Shown here piece by piece: positions 33,578 through 45,122 of a DNA stretch of 64,000 bases. Within the stretch, counting starts at the first letter, position 1; each line of letters starts with the position of its first letter. The DNA lies in the NCBI GenBank assembly GCA_007570785.1, contig ML664173.1, forward strand, positions 14,045,933 to 14,109,932. The letters are read 5' to 3'. The position numbers were made by a program, and so were the translations under genes. This DNA is from Antilocapra americana (lineage: Eukaryota; Chordata; Mammalia; Artiodactyla; Antilocapridae). The notes under the pieces were generated by a model. That model had not been told where the DNA came from, made no database searches, and was given only the letters and a program-made list of their open reading frames with translations.

Positions 33578-33702
33578 TGGTATTTTATTTTTGGCTACAC
33601 TGCACAGCATGTGGCATCTTCATTCTCTGACCAGGGATTGAACCTATGCCCCCTGCATCGGAAGCTTGGCATCTTAACCACTGGACCACCAAGGGAGGTC
33701 TC
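33578..33702 (-). repeat. ART2A-type tRNA SINE
   Basis: ttttatttttggctacactg, gaccagggattgaacctatg and ccactggaccaccaagggag. Confidence 0.88.
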
Positions 33703-33807
33703 ACTGACAGATTCTGTAAAGCTCTCCACTGGGTTCTATTAGCATATATAGACTTACTATATATGTTTATTATATTACTGTTACTAGTAGTAATATTACT
33801 ATTACTG

Positions 33808-33948
33808 ATAGACTTACTGGAGAATCGGAAGGCTACCCACTCCAGTATTCTGGCCTAGAGAATTCCATGGACTGTATAGTCCATGGGGTCACAAAGAGTT
33901 GGACACAACTGAGTGACTTTCACTTCCCTTCACTTCCACTTCCTTCAC
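33808..33948 (+). repeat. BovA monomer (half SINE)
   Basis: ggagaatcggaaggctaccc, then ctggcctagagaattccatg and the ttggacacaactgagtgact end. No tRNA head. Confidence 0.88.
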
Positions 33949-33965
33949 AATAGTCTTACTATCAT

Positions 33966-33994
33966 ATATGTATATATATATATATATATATATA
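33966..33994. repeat. (TA)n microsatellite
   Basis: Near-perfect alternating TA tract following the BovA monomer. Confidence 0.9.
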
Positions 33995-33999
33995 ATCAG

Positions 34000-34560
34000 T
34001 TTCATTTCTAAAAATTCTCAGTGGCATTATTATAAAATAAGTATGTGTTTCTTGAAACAAATATAAAAGATACAGAAAGGTGTAAAGAAAGTAAAATCAA
34101 TCATAATTGTACCATATAACAAGCATGGTTCATAGCTTCACGTTTAATTTAGACTCAGATATTTTTCTGCGCAAGAATAGGTTTACTAATGCACAGTTAA
34201 TAACTTGGTTTTTTTCACCCAATTATTATCTAGAGAATTCCTGTCATTAAGTATAGATCAACATCATCATCTTTAATGATATTATGTACGGGCTGTAATT
34301 TCAGTCCCTAATGTTGAACATTTAGGGTATGGACACATTTTCTCTATTATATGTTAGAGTTTAGTGGATATCTTTGCATATACTTTTAGGGGAAAGATTG
34401 CTGGGAGTGGAATTATTGTGACTACAGTTTAAAACCTGATTATATCCTAAATTGTTAAAGGACATTGAACACATGGACATATGTCTAGTTTCCCCACCTT
34501 GACCGTAACATCTAGAATAGAAGGCTTGTATGCCTAGGTGTCCTTTACAAATCATAGCAC
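34000..34560. mobile_element. Old L1/HAL1-like LINE fragment
   Basis: ttgaacatttagggtatgga, ggaaagattgctgggagtgg and ggttttttcacccaattatt match the same old LINE region as 26050-26640. Confidence 0.5.
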
Positions 34561-34569
34561 AGCCCTGGG

Positions 34570-34955
34570 GGCTGGCAGTACTTTTGGCTGCAAGTTATAG
34601 AAACCAGTATAAGAGTAGTTTAAATCAAAAAGCTGCTTAGTTATCTCACATAATTAAGAAGTCTGGGTGTAGACAGCTAGGGTGGCAGCTCGGTGGTGTC
34701 ACCAAGGACCCAGGCTTCTTTCCCCCTCCATCTCAGCACACTCCAAGGAGACTGTGTCCTTGGGCTTGTATCTGCCAATGGAGGATGCCCACCTCAGCTC
34801 CAGGCATGCTATCTTCCCACACTCTCATCCAGGGAGGAAAATATTTCCCAAAAACCACTCACGGAGAATTCCCCTTCTCCCGTTTGGCCCAGAACTGGGT
34901 CACAAGGTTTCTTCTAGCTGCCAAGGAGACTGGAAAGGTGAGTCTTTGGTGTTTC
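34570..34955 (+). repeat. Ancient mammalian repeat, family not named
   Basis: aagctgcttagttatctcac, caccaaggacccaggcttct and ggcccagaactgggtcacaa are blocks of a common old mammalian repeat. The long open frame at 34682-35275 runs through it and is not a gene. Confidence 0.55.
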
Positions 34956-34959
34956 CAGC

Positions 34960-35640
34960 TCCTCCCGTGAGAGGAGGAAGTCAGGAAAAGGCCGCTGGGT
35001 GGGTCACCACTAAACAGAGCCCAGTGCCAGGGCTCACCTCTTCCCTGAGCTGCTGTCTAGATCATCTCCTTTCTCCCCTCCTCTTAGTCTCTCTAACTGG
35101 GGTGCTGCCCTCTGGGACAGAGTGCCTGGGACTGACAGAGACTCTTGATCAGGCTCCTCTGAGCCCGCTTCATGACTACGCCCTAGCCTCAGCCTGTCCT
35201 TGCTGGGCTTGCATCCACCCAGTTGCAGTGGCAAGAATCCTGCTAAGTCGGTTTAGGGAGACTCCCCACCCTTGATAGTGGATCGCGCTGGCTGCCTTGA
35301 GCAAGAATCCTGTTGATATAGCAAGAATGCCCCACTCATGATGCCTCCTCTTAATGATTCTCCATCCACTGATATCCCATCCCTCTCCTGGCTCCTTGGC
35401 TATAAATCCTCACTTGTGTTGGGAGTTAGGCCTGATATCTCTACCCTACTGCAATAGTCTTGACACCTACTGTGATGGTCCTAAATAAAACCTTCCTTCC
35501 CATTTTAACAAGCGTCAGAATAATTTTTTCTTTAACAGTTATGGTACCCTGACTTCTTCCCACCTGAGCATTTGATGGGGCTTTTCCCTCGTTCTTGTGG
35601 GGGTCCTCCAGGCAAAACTCAGGCCCCACAAAGGGCTATG
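34960..35640 (+). mobile_element. Putative solo LTR with TATA and polyadenylation signals
   Basis: ggctataaatcctcacttgt supplies a TATA-type box near 35400, and the signal aataaa follows about 80 bases later in ggtcctaaataaaaccttcc. Then comes ttttaacaagcgtcagaata. This spacing is that of U3-R in an LTR. Left edge uncertain, family not named. Confidence 0.5.
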
Positions 35641-36442
35641 GCTGTGGAAGGTGCACCATGGACTGTAAGGGATTGAGAGAGACTTCGATCACTTTCAGTT
35701 TTAAAGGCTCCCTGTGAATTAAAATACAAAGAGCAGAACCCTAATGACATTATAAAATTTGATTTATTTTAAATGTTCGCTTTCAACAGATTAGTCCGTT
35801 GAATACAAAGAAAACATTGCAGTGGAACTGGATGATCATTGAATTGGTGAACAATACTGGCTCATGGCGCACTGCATCTGGAGTGATCAGGATGAGGACA
35901 AGCTTCGGGTTGACGGTTCAGCATCATCTCCTTAAAACGCAGGTCTGTGCTTCTCAGTGTTTCATTTGGAGGTCTTTGAGAATCTAAATTTGAGCGACTA
36001 CATGTGTGAGATACCCCGGAAACAGCCCTCTGGAGAGCCCCGTGACCCCCCAAAAGGGCTTGGGGTCTCCGATGCCACAATTTCACAGTTGGTCCCTCTT
36101 TTGGTTTTCTTCTGTCTGATTTCTCCTTCCCCTCCAATCCCTGCATCCGTCCGCTCCCAAACCCTCCATTTTCTTATGATCCTTTCTTCCCCTCCCTTTC
36201 CTTCCTTCCTTCCTCCTTTTGAAAGTTTGGTCCTCTTGGGCACTGGGAAGGACTGGAATCTGGGATCTGACTAGAACCTGGCCAGGAAGAAGGGCGCGCG
36301 CACACCTGTGGGTTCACACAGGGGTTGCATCCGCTCCTGCCTGGGAAGGCGGAAATGAGGCAGTGTGTGCTTCCCTGCCCCGGGGGGGTGGCAGGGGGCA
36401 GGCCTCCCCCCATCCCCTCTGCTCCCAGTTCCTGGACGTGGC
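35641..36442. other. Repeat-poor intergenic DNA
   Basis: 35755-36000 has the mixed AT-rich texture of slowly evolving sequence. 36120-36230 is pyrimidine-rich. No exon recognised; antisense open frames here match nothing I know. Confidence 0.4.
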
Positions 36443-36578
36443 TGTTGTTGTTCAGTTGCTAAGTCTTGTCCGACTCTTTGCGACCCCATGGACTGCAGCA
36501 TGCCAGGCTCCTCTGTCCTTCACTATCTCCTGGAGTTTGCTCAGATTCATGTCCACTGAGTCAGTGATGCTATTCTAG
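36443..36578 (-). mobile_element. BovB LINE, short 3' end
   Basis: gttgttcagttgctaagtct, cgaccccatggactgcagca and ttcatgtccactgagtcagt. Only the terminal 135 bases. Confidence 0.9.
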
Positions 36579-37995
36579 CTGAATGTGGTGACACCCAGCA
36601 AACACTGACATGACAAAAGCATCAACAGCATCCACCATCCCAGCATCATTTCTCCAGGATTGCTCTTTGTCTATGGTTCCTTAACCACCTCCAAGCAGGA
36701 AGCATCTTTTTCTTTTTCCTATGACCGGAGTGTATTGGAGGGTAGGTGGCCTCTATTTCTGGAGTGACCACTACCCGCAGTGCTGATCAGGAGTTTGATT
36801 AGTCTAGGCCAAGAGCAGAGACACTGTCCTCTTGACCCCGATTTGGGGTGAAATCCTGGAATTCCTTGGCTCTGAGTGTCTGTCCCTCTGTCTGCCTCAC
36901 CAACTCCCCATACCTCCATTAAAAAAAAAATCTCAGAGTCTTAATGGAGGCAAGACCCTAATAGTGCCAGGGCATCTGGTCCTTGTTATTGGTCCCCCAG
37001 GTCACTCCTGAGCTGCCCGTCAGTCTTGTCTGCATGGCCCTGGGGAGGAGGGGCATTCTCTGCTTTGTCTCCCAGAGACTTGGAGCCCCCTGGGGCCCTG
37101 TCTACACAGGCATTCCCTCCCAGGGCTCTGCTGTGGGCATTCCTGGGGGGCTTTGCCCCCAGACGAAAGCACAGACACCCCCTTGCTTTCTCCTCCGATG
37201 TCAGCCCAGGCAAAGCCTTTCCTGGACTTTTCCTTCATTGCCTACAGTCTTCTCTGTTCTTCCCAAGTTGAAAGTGGAAGTACTCACAGGCAGGTCTTAG
37301 CTTCTTCTCCTGTCACTCCTTTCTTGAAAAGAAAAGAACACAGAGTTCAGGATTTGCCAGAAAGAGGAAGTGAGCGAAGGGAATAAATATCTCAAAAACG
37401 TGACCCCGCTTCTGAGCCCCCGTCACACGCCAGGGCCCACCCTGCAGGAGGTGGTTGTTGAAAAACGAACGAGTGAGGGGACTAATGAAAGCTGGGAGCC
37501 CGGCCTAGACCTGCAGCTTGGAGTGCACAGCCCAGCCCCTGGCTGACCTGTTTCTGTGCGTCCCAGTGACCTCATCCATGAAGGAAGGATGGGATTAGAT
37601 CATCTCCTGGATTCCTTCCAGCCCTCTAAACTCTAGATTTGGTGTCCACACAGGAAAAAAAAAATGCCATCATCCCCCTGAGCTTGACCAGGGCAGAAAG
37701 TTTCCTGAGTAATTCAGGTTCATGCAGACAATTGCCTCCAAATATTTTCCCCTTCTCTCAAATGCCATCTCCTTGAAATCATCAAAACAAGCTGATGAGA
37801 GGGCAACATTGTAAGTTTGTTGTTTACAGTGATGGAGAGAACCACAGCCAGAGCAGGAGGACCAAGTTGTGGGATTTACTGAGACTTTGAAGACTGGCTT
37901 TAGGTGACTCTTTCAATGTGGAGGGCCCATGTTTGATCAGGATTGCTAAGAACTGTGACTTAATATTTGTGCTGACTAAAAAAGATGCACAATGT
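36579..37995. other. Mostly unique intergenic DNA with a MIR fragment
   Basis: A MIR-like stretch lies at 37530-37640 (tgacctcatccatgaaggaa). Moderately GC-rich elsewhere (36960-37320), without exon or island features. Confidence 0.45.
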
Positions 37996-38440
37996 GAGAG
38001 TTGCAGGTTAAGTTTTATTTGGAACGATTTCTTAGAGCTGTAAATATGGTAATTTTCAAACCAAGCTAAAAACCATGATTCTCATACAAATACAAATGAA
38101 TATATGTTAATAATAATAAATATAAATGACTATATGAATATATGTATTTAGCTCCTTAATAATGAGAGCTGGTGAAATGTCACAACCTGTTCAAATGAGA
38201 AGTCAAACACAAATATGTATGGAGTAAAGGAATGTTGAAATATGTTTACAGATAGATGGAAATTGGCTTTTTTCCTCTGGAGAGTTGAGAGGGAAGTCAA
38301 TTGAACTTCCATAGGGCAGACTTTATTTGTATGTCCATAAACAAGAGTTATTTGCATTGCTATCACTTTTCTCCAATTTACAGAGTTGTAAAATAGCTCA
38401 GAGGCTGTGAAAGAGCCCCCATAGCATCACAGTCATGTAA
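37980..38440. repeat. Probable LTR or retroposon remnant
   Basis: gcacaatgtgagagttgcag and gttaagttttatttggaacg at the left edge match a start seen in ruminant LTR repeats. The right part is AT-rich and unassigned. Confidence 0.4.
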
Positions 38441-40332
38441 CCTGGAAGAGTATGCTCTAAACGATACATAGTTTTCCACTGAAGCACGTTTTTTTTTTTT
38501 TCTACACAATATTTATAAAGCACTTAATATTTGCAAGAAGTGATTGAATACATTGGAACAGATAGCTTGCTTGGGGATGTAAGGCACAAAAACCTGAGCT
38601 ATTTCTTTTCATCATTCTGATCTGTGACATTATTCCTCCAAGTGACACACAATATTTACAAATTTGGCTCCATCATAAAGTTTTCCCCTGGGGAAAAACA
38701 AAAGGTTCCACTGCTCTAAAAAAAAAAAGTTTGAAAACACAGACCCTTGTCCAATGACTGCACTTTTATCGAAGAGAAAGTTAAGGTTTGGAGAGTGGAA
38801 GTGACCTGCTCTAGGGCACAGAACTTGTTAACAGACCTTCCGTTGGAAGATAGGGTTTGAGGATCAAGAAGTGTTCCTTTTGGCATTAGTCGGTGACACA
38901 AAGAACTCTCCTGGAAGGAAGGACTTCGGGAGCAGGCTGTGACAGATGGCTTTCATCTCCTGTGCTCTGGGGAATCTGTTACCATCCATCTAATTGGATG
39001 TTGGGAGCTTCAAGCAAACTTGCAACCTATGTTATATCATTGTTTCGAATCCCTAATTATACCTTGGAATTTGGCTTAAGTACAGCTTAGAGGATGTTCA
39101 TTAACAGTGTCGACAGGGACACTCAGCATTTGTAAAAGTCTTTACAGTAATCTAAGTCCCAACATTGTTCTGGTGCATTAAGGAAGCATGTTTGCTCCCA
39201 GCTGAAAGATGACTTAAGTTCAGAGGATGGAGGCTGGCTGACTCTGAGTTGTTTTTCTAACGTTCCCAGTTTGAATTCAGAGTTTTACAATCCTTACTTT
39301 CATCAGCCCAAGGAAGCTCCTTGCTGAATTACATCCAGGGCTTGATTCGCCAAAGTTGGAGTGATCTGCCCTTGGCATTTCCTAACCAATCTCAGTTTCC
39401 TCGCTCTTGGCCATCATGTTGTCAAAAACCCTCATATTCTTGTTTGCATGACCAATTTATAGAGGAGCTTTGTCTCCACAGACAGACCGTGGTTCCATCT
39501 GGCCCTGCCACGGAGAGCCTTGTGACTCCAGATGGAAAAATCCCTGTCCATCCCCCAGTTTCCAAAGTGGCTCCCCCGATTGTTTTATCTACAGCCAGCA
39601 GCACAGAGCCTCCACAAACAGTCTCTGCAGGGGTGGAAAGAGCCACTAATGAGGGAAACAGCTCTCTTCCATCCTCAAACCCTGTGAATGGAAAAATTCA
39701 CACAGCTGGCTGCATTGGTTGACATGAAGTGCTTTAGGACAAAGAAGCTGGGGAGGGCTTGCCTTTATCAAAGTTGTTAGGAAAAGGTCTACTGGTAAGA
39801 ATAGCAGTAATGCCAAGGAAAATTATAACTTTTCATCGTGACTATAGCTATTCAACCATGTGAACTCTTTTCTTTTCTCTCTTCAAAAGATGTCTTTAGG
39901 GAACCCTAAGCGTTTAGCTGGAATCTTTCGCTGGTGACCAGTTTTCTCCATGTGTGTGTATCTGGGAGAACAAAAAAGAAATGACCTGGTTTTGTTTTGA
40001 CATTCTTCTGAGAAAGAAAGAGGGAGAGAGGCAGAGGAGGGCAGAGGAGAAGCGATCTGAATTTGAGGAACAAAATTCCAGCCCCCAGAGAATGTCTGGG
40101 TTGTCCCCTTCTTTCCTTCCTTCGCTGTCTCACCACCTCCCTTGGAGGCATCTGGGACCTCCCTCTAACCACTTATTTCTTCCTCTCTCTGCTGCAAGGG
40201 AGTCCAGATCTTTGGTAATCTGTTGATCACGTTGCAGTTTATCTGAGCCCTGCGATTCCAGAAAGCTGGAGTACTAGGACAGTAGAGAAATTGCCAGGGA
40301 TAACCCTGCCTTCACAGATTCAGCTTATTCCC
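38441..40332. other. Repeat-poor stretch, candidate conserved DNA
   Basis: Almost 1.9 kb without a recognised ruminant SINE, LINE or LTR apart from short A/T runs, unusual for this locus. A 133-codon plus frame (39321-39722) is rich in Pro, Ser and Thr and has a splice-acceptor-like tttgtctccacag before 39482, but no family was recognised. Kept as non-coding. Confidence 0.45.
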
Positions 40333-40400
40333 ATCCCACCCTTCAGATGAGACCCACCCGACTCCAGATGAGATCTATCCCACCCTTCAGATGAGACCTG
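40333..40400 (+). repeat. Two-copy tandem repeat, period 44
   Basis: atcccacccttcagatgaga occurs at 40333 and again at 40377, with a third partial ccagatgaga between them. Confidence 0.9.
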
Positions 40401-41150
40401 TTGTCCACTGTCCTCCCCACTCTCTCGCCTTTTTAAAACCCAAGGCCCTCCTGCCTTTTCTCTGCGATGTCATTCTGCCTTAATGAATGACCTCCCTCTT
40501 GTAAGAGCCTGAATAAGATCATCTCCTTCATTATCCGGTGCGTTTCTTTCAGACTATGCTGCCCATCCTGGGAGTCTAAAATAGAACCATAAGCACATTT
40601 GGAGTTAAGAAGGGAAATGACCCTACCTGGTCTTGGGAAAGACATGAACATCACCCAGTTAATGGACTGGAGGTAAAGTTTCCTTGAAGCATGCATCCTC
40701 CTTCTGGCCGTGTTTTTCGCTTCAGCATCTCAGAAGCAGTTGCCTTAAGAGGGAGTTTATAAATATGCCTATGAAGCAAAACAAATTCACACTGTGAGGG
40801 GGAGCAGTACAGGAGAGCAGGGGTTCTGGAGACCCTGTAGGTGTGGGGCAGGTGCAGTTCTGTTCCCTTTACAAAGATCGGGGGCTGCTCGATGACCCAC
40901 TGGCCGCTGGGCTCTCTCCCATTCAGTACTGGTTCGCTTAAGTGTTGCTCCTGCCAGGGGGGTTGTGTGTTTGTACAGGTTTGCCATTTGTCAGAGGTTG
41001 TTCCCAGAGGCCTGTGAGACTGAGACTTTTATTGGGGTCTGCTGGAGGAAGTTGGCTTTTCAAAATCAGGAAACTTTTTGGCTTGTTAAATAGAAAAAGG
41101 CAATGACCTCTTTGGCCCTAGTATGAGAGAGACCTGGGAAAGCTAGGTCT
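40401..41150. other. Unique intergenic DNA
   Basis: No repeat, exon or regulatory motif that I can support. Confidence 0.4.
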
Positions 41151-41520
41151 TAAAATGTGCACTTACTGCTAATATCTGGTAGTTTAATTAAAGAAAAATA
41201 GTGCCCATAGTCTCAGTATCCAAATATAATATAGTAGGTGTTTAGTGTTTTCATTTTATATATTAGATTTCAATCTCACATTTTTATAGTTAATGGCAGA
41301 ACCAAGTTATGTCTTTACATTCTCAACATTGTGTCATATAATAATTTTATTATTATGTAATACTATATGATATAATTCCATTGGGTTAATGCAGCATAAT
41401 TTATCATTATTAAGCCTTTCTCCTGATATTAGACATTCAGCTTGTCTTTTTTTTAATTTCCTAATGTTAATAATACTGAAATTAACATTGTTGTATATAT
41501 AACTTTCTGCTTTTGAAGAA
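41151..41520. mobile_element. Old L1/HAL1-like AT-rich fragment
   Basis: gggttaatgcagcataattt, gcctttctcctgatattaga and ctgaaattaacattgttgta fit the same old LINE region as the fragments at 26.3 and 34.3 kb. Confidence 0.45.
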
Positions 41521-41567
41521 TGAAAGATAAATAACAGAGAGCTGACAAAAGGATTAATTAAGCTCCT

Positions 41568-42003
41568 ATAATAGTGGTTCTCAAAACTGTTGGTCTTAGG
41601 ACCCTTTTATGTTCTTAAAAGCAATTGAGAACCCCCCCAAAACTTTTGTTTATATATTTGATATTTCTTATACTATATTACTAAGTATAATAGAGAAAAA
41701 TCTAAATACTTATTAATATATTTAAACAATACAACTCCATTGCATGTTAACATAAATTATGTATTTTTATGAACTATAACTAATACTTTTTCAAAGTAAA
41801 GAAATTTATGAAAATGGCATTGTTTTTTCAAATCTCTGTAATATTTAGTTTATACATTCTCATGTCCACTTATGCATTGAATCTCTTGTGATGCATTGTT
41901 TTGATGGAAGTATGCAAAGAAAACCACCTTCCCACAGATATGGGATTGGAAAAGAGAAGGGGAATCCTTAGGAGTCCTTGGACCATACTTTGAGAGACGT
42001 TGT
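41568..42003 (+). mobile_element. MER-type hAT DNA transposon, near full length
   Basis: Starts tagtggttctcaaaactgtt and ends ccatactttgagagacgttg, degenerate inverted ends of the hAT-Charlie kind. Interior blocks taggacccttttatgttctt and ttgcatgttaacataaatta support one element. Confidence 0.7.
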
Positions 42004-42009
42004 CCTGCC

Positions 42010-42150
42010 ATAATTGTAGCACTCTGCTAGGCATTTCTCTGATATATTTGCACTCAGATTAGCTGATAGTGTAATTCAATCTTGCATTTTTTTGAAATTG
42101 AGGTTCTGAGGAGCAAGTCCCATGGCTAATGTCACCCAGCTGGTTGCAGT
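42010..42150 (-). repeat. MIR fragment
   Basis: gtagcactctgctaggcatt, gaaattgaggttctgaggag and atggctaatgtcacccagct. Confidence 0.6.
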
Positions 42151-43590
42151 CACTTTAGTTTACTCTATTCGACTTGGATGCCTCATCAGTTGTTGCAGAA
42201 TGCTTGTGGGTGCAGAGAGCTGCATAAAGGATCCCAGACTTCAAGTTGCTCAGCAGCCAAGGGCTCGCCAAGCTCACAAATAAACACGACCAAATTTAGG
42301 CACGCATCCCACTCCATCTGTGTAAGAATTATTCTCTAGCTCTCCCCCTCTCTGTATCAGTATTACATACGCGCAAAAAAAGTGCATACATCATTACACA
42401 GCTCTACAAATTTTTCAGAAACTGAGGACATTCATATCGTTATCTCTTTTTAAGTCAATTTTTGAATGACTTCTGTCAAGAGGCAGGGTGGAATAAAACA
42501 AAAGTAAGTTGGCCTGGGAGAATTTGTAAACCTGCAGTCTACTGATCTCTTGGGCTCCCTCTTTCTTCTTCTGTAAATAATAAGCTTTGGCCAAAAATAT
42601 CTCACCAAATTTTTGTCCACCCTTAACCTTCTATGAGTCTGCATGGGAATATTTCGGAAGACTGGTTTGTGCGAGGGCTGCTTGGGGATCGTTTCTCTAC
42701 CTCAAATTGGACTAGCTGGGGGAATAAAGCAGGAAGCCTTCCATCTAGTGGTGAAAATGTATATTGCGCTTTTGCTCAACTTGCAGGCTGAGCTTTCAGA
42801 GCCAGAGCTTTTCCTTCTCACCCACCTTCCTTAATTACATGAGTTTTAATTGTGCCACAATACTTAATTGTCTTAGCTACAATATAATGAGTGAAAGGAA
42901 TACACGTGTGATTTGGCTGACCACATGAGAAGGGGTGCCTGTTGCGTTCATAGTTAATTGTTCCGAAACACTGCCTGCAGGCTCTGCCATGCCTTCGATG
43001 CGCACTTTGGGCAGACCAGCAGGAAGGCTGAACTTTTGTGTCCAAGGGATCCTATCTCTGCCTTAAGACTTCAGCCTCCAAGGAGGGGCATCAGCTGGAG
43101 TTCTTTCCTAGAGCATATCTTTAAAAGGGGGATTGTTGGGACTCTCCTGTATTTTAATTGATTCTGGTGTTTAGCCATGAGATGGGCTATTATAAAGAAC
43201 AAAACTCTGGGCAGAGGCAGGGAAGAAATCTGAGTTGGGTAGCAGCCCTGAAGGCTGGGTTTCGGTGGAAGAAGAAGCCAGGTGCTGGAGGTGATTAAGA
43301 ATTATACCTCCTTCACTTGGCCCCACTCGGAGCCTTGTTGCGGTGAACCAGGCAGGGATGAAATCTCAACAGATCATCCATTTCTGGCTGGTAAAGAAAC
43401 TGCACGGCATGACCAAGGTCTGGCAGGGGAAACAACAGTGGTGACGCCCAGCCTTGAGACTACAAAGAAACCAGCCTACAGTACCATCCTGTGCCTAGCC
43501 AAACCGAATTTCAAAAATAAGAATAAAAGACGTTTTTATGTCTACCTACCTCTTAGGGGGACAAAAGAGGAGTTGTGGGTTAGGAAAAAC
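42151..43590. other. Repeat-poor stretch, candidate conserved DNA
   Basis: No ruminant repeat recognised over 1.4 kb. The part at 42835-43080 is AT-rich with TAAT motifs mixed with CpG-containing words (tacacgtgtgatttggctga), a texture seen in conserved non-coding elements. No exon supported. Confidence 0.45.
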
Positions 43591-43740
43591 TGATACTGAT
43601 ACTAGTTTACTCATTTTAAATAATTATTGGACATTTCCTAGGAAGCCAGGCTCTGTACTGGGTGCTGGAGTGGCAGAAATGCACAGTCCCTATCCCGGTG
43701 GAATTTATAGCCTAGAGATGAAAATTGAATGAATAATTGT
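43591..43740 (+). repeat. Ancient mammalian repeat
   Basis: gctctgtactgggtgctgga, cagtccctatcccggtggaa and tttatagcctagagatgaaa, the same family as at 12975. Confidence 0.6.
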
Positions 43741-43779
43741 ATAGTATACACCTGTTGACACTGGTGATATGTGTGAGTT

Positions 43780-43782
<3 letters not shown>

Positions 43783-43814
<32 letters not shown>
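43783..43814 (+). repeat. (GT)16 microsatellite
   Basis: Sixteen uninterrupted GT units; likely polymorphic. Confidence 0.97.
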
Positions 43815-43818
<4 letters not shown>

Positions 43819-44024
43819 CAGTAATGACAGCAGGTGTGAGATGGTGGGACAGGAAGGGGCAGGGTGCATTCAGGGAACCGAAAGACAATGGGTTCTTGAG
43901 AGAGTGGGGAAGTGGAGGAGATGAAGCTGGAGAGGGGGGTGGAAGGACACCCCACGGGTTTGTACTACCTTTATCCCCAGAAGAGTGGGGTAAAGAAGAG
44001 GGGCATGGTCAGAGTTGCATCTTT

Positions 44025-44205
44025 TAAAAAAATGTATTTATTTGGCTGAGCTGGATCTTAGTTGCAGCATCTGGGATCTTTCTTGTGGTGTGCAGGATCT
44101 TTTTAATTGTGCCATGTGAGACCTAGTTCCCTGACCAGGGATCGAACCTAGGCCCCCTGCTTTGGGAGAACAGAGCCTTAGCCAGTGGGCCACCAAGGAA
44201 GCCCC
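44025..44205 (-). repeat. ART2A-type tRNA SINE
   Basis: tgtatttatttggctgagct, gaccagggatcgaacctagg (B box reversed) and ccagtgggccaccaaggaag. Confidence 0.9.
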
Positions 44206-44293
44206 AGATTTGTGTTTTTGAAAGCTCACAGTGACTGCCCTGTGCTGGACGGATGGCATGAGCGCACAGCAGGGGGTGGGAGGAGAAGAGAAG

Positions 44294-44303
44294 NNNNNNN
44301 NNN
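44294..44303. other. Assembly gap (10 N)
   Basis: Ten unknown bases in a purine-rich stretch (aggagaagagaag before, aaggagtgaagagag after). True length may differ. Confidence 1.
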
Positions 44304-44397
44304 AAGGAGTGAAGAGAGCCCTGGGATCGCCAGGCCTGCCCAGGGGCCGCAGCTCCAGGCTGTTGTAGGCCTGGAGTGGAGAATTGTGATGGTGTCA

Positions 44398-44835
44398 CCG
44401 AGTCCAAGCTTGTACTTCTCACTGCACAACAGGCCGATAGATTATGTTGGGGCAAGGAATGGTGAATTTATTTGAAAAGCTAGCAGACTGATAAGATGGC
44501 AGACTAGGGTCCCAAAGAATAATCTTCCCCGAGTTAAGAATTCAGTCTTCTTTTATGCTAAAAGAGGAGGGAGTATGGTAGGTCGCTGCATACTTCTTGG
44601 TGCTGGAAGACTTTGTTCTTGCAGCTCTCCACTGGGCACAGGGTCTTATAAACCTCCAAGACAGATATTCTCTGTTCTGTAACTTTTTATCTCTATATGC
44701 CTGGAAAAGCGTTGTCCTTTTGAAGTCCAGAGAATGGGCTATTCTGTGTATTTCAGGTTACAGGCAACATTCTTAACTTGAATCAAGAGCAGTAGAATAC
44801 AAAGGTTAAAGCAAAAGAAACAGGTACCATATAGA
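44398..44835 (-). mobile_element. Solo ERV LTR, copy 2 of 3
   Basis: gattatgttggggcaaggaa, tttgaaaagctagcagactg, ttctctgttctgtaactttt and tgtgtatttcaggttacagg match the LTR at 31023 in order and orientation. Confidence 0.65.
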
Positions 44836-44919
44836 TTCAGATTTGTATTGTACTCCCTATTGTATCGAGACCCTGGTAACCTCCTGGGTAGGGATAGGCT
44901 ACCCACTCCGATATTCTTG

Positions 44920-45122
44920 GGCTTCCCCGGTGGCTCAGCTGGTAAAGAATCCGCCTGCAATGTGGGAGACTTGGGTTCGATCCCTGGGTTGGGGAGATTC
45001 CCTGGAGAAGGGAAAGGCTGCCTACTCCAGTATTCTGGCCTGGAGAATGCCATGGACTGTGTAGTCCGTGGGGTCGCAAAGAGTCGGACACGACTGAGTG
45101 GCTTTCACTTTCACTTTCAGTA
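44920..45122 (+). repeat. Bov-tA SINE, well preserved
   Basis: Pol III boxes look intact: A box tggctcagctgg at 44931-44942 and B box ggttcgatccc at 44974-44984. Ends tttcactttcactttcag. Confidence 0.96.

Noticed and set aside
34682..35275. 197-codon plus-strand frame
   Set aside because: Runs through an ancient repeat and into an LTR; no recognisable domain.
39321..39722. 133-codon frame as a possible protein
   Set aside because: Ser/Pro/Thr-rich with no domain. Kept only as a possible lncRNA exon in the findings.
31023..44835. A provirus bounded by the LTRs at 31.0 and 44.4 kb
   Set aside because: The 12.8 kb between them is unique DNA, MER, MIR and old LINE sequence with no retroviral gag, pol or env; the LTRs are independent.
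44920..45000. tRNA-Glu gene
   Set aside because: The A and B boxes belong to the tRNA-derived head of a Bov-tA SINE. The sequence does not fold as a full tRNA and continues into the BovA part.
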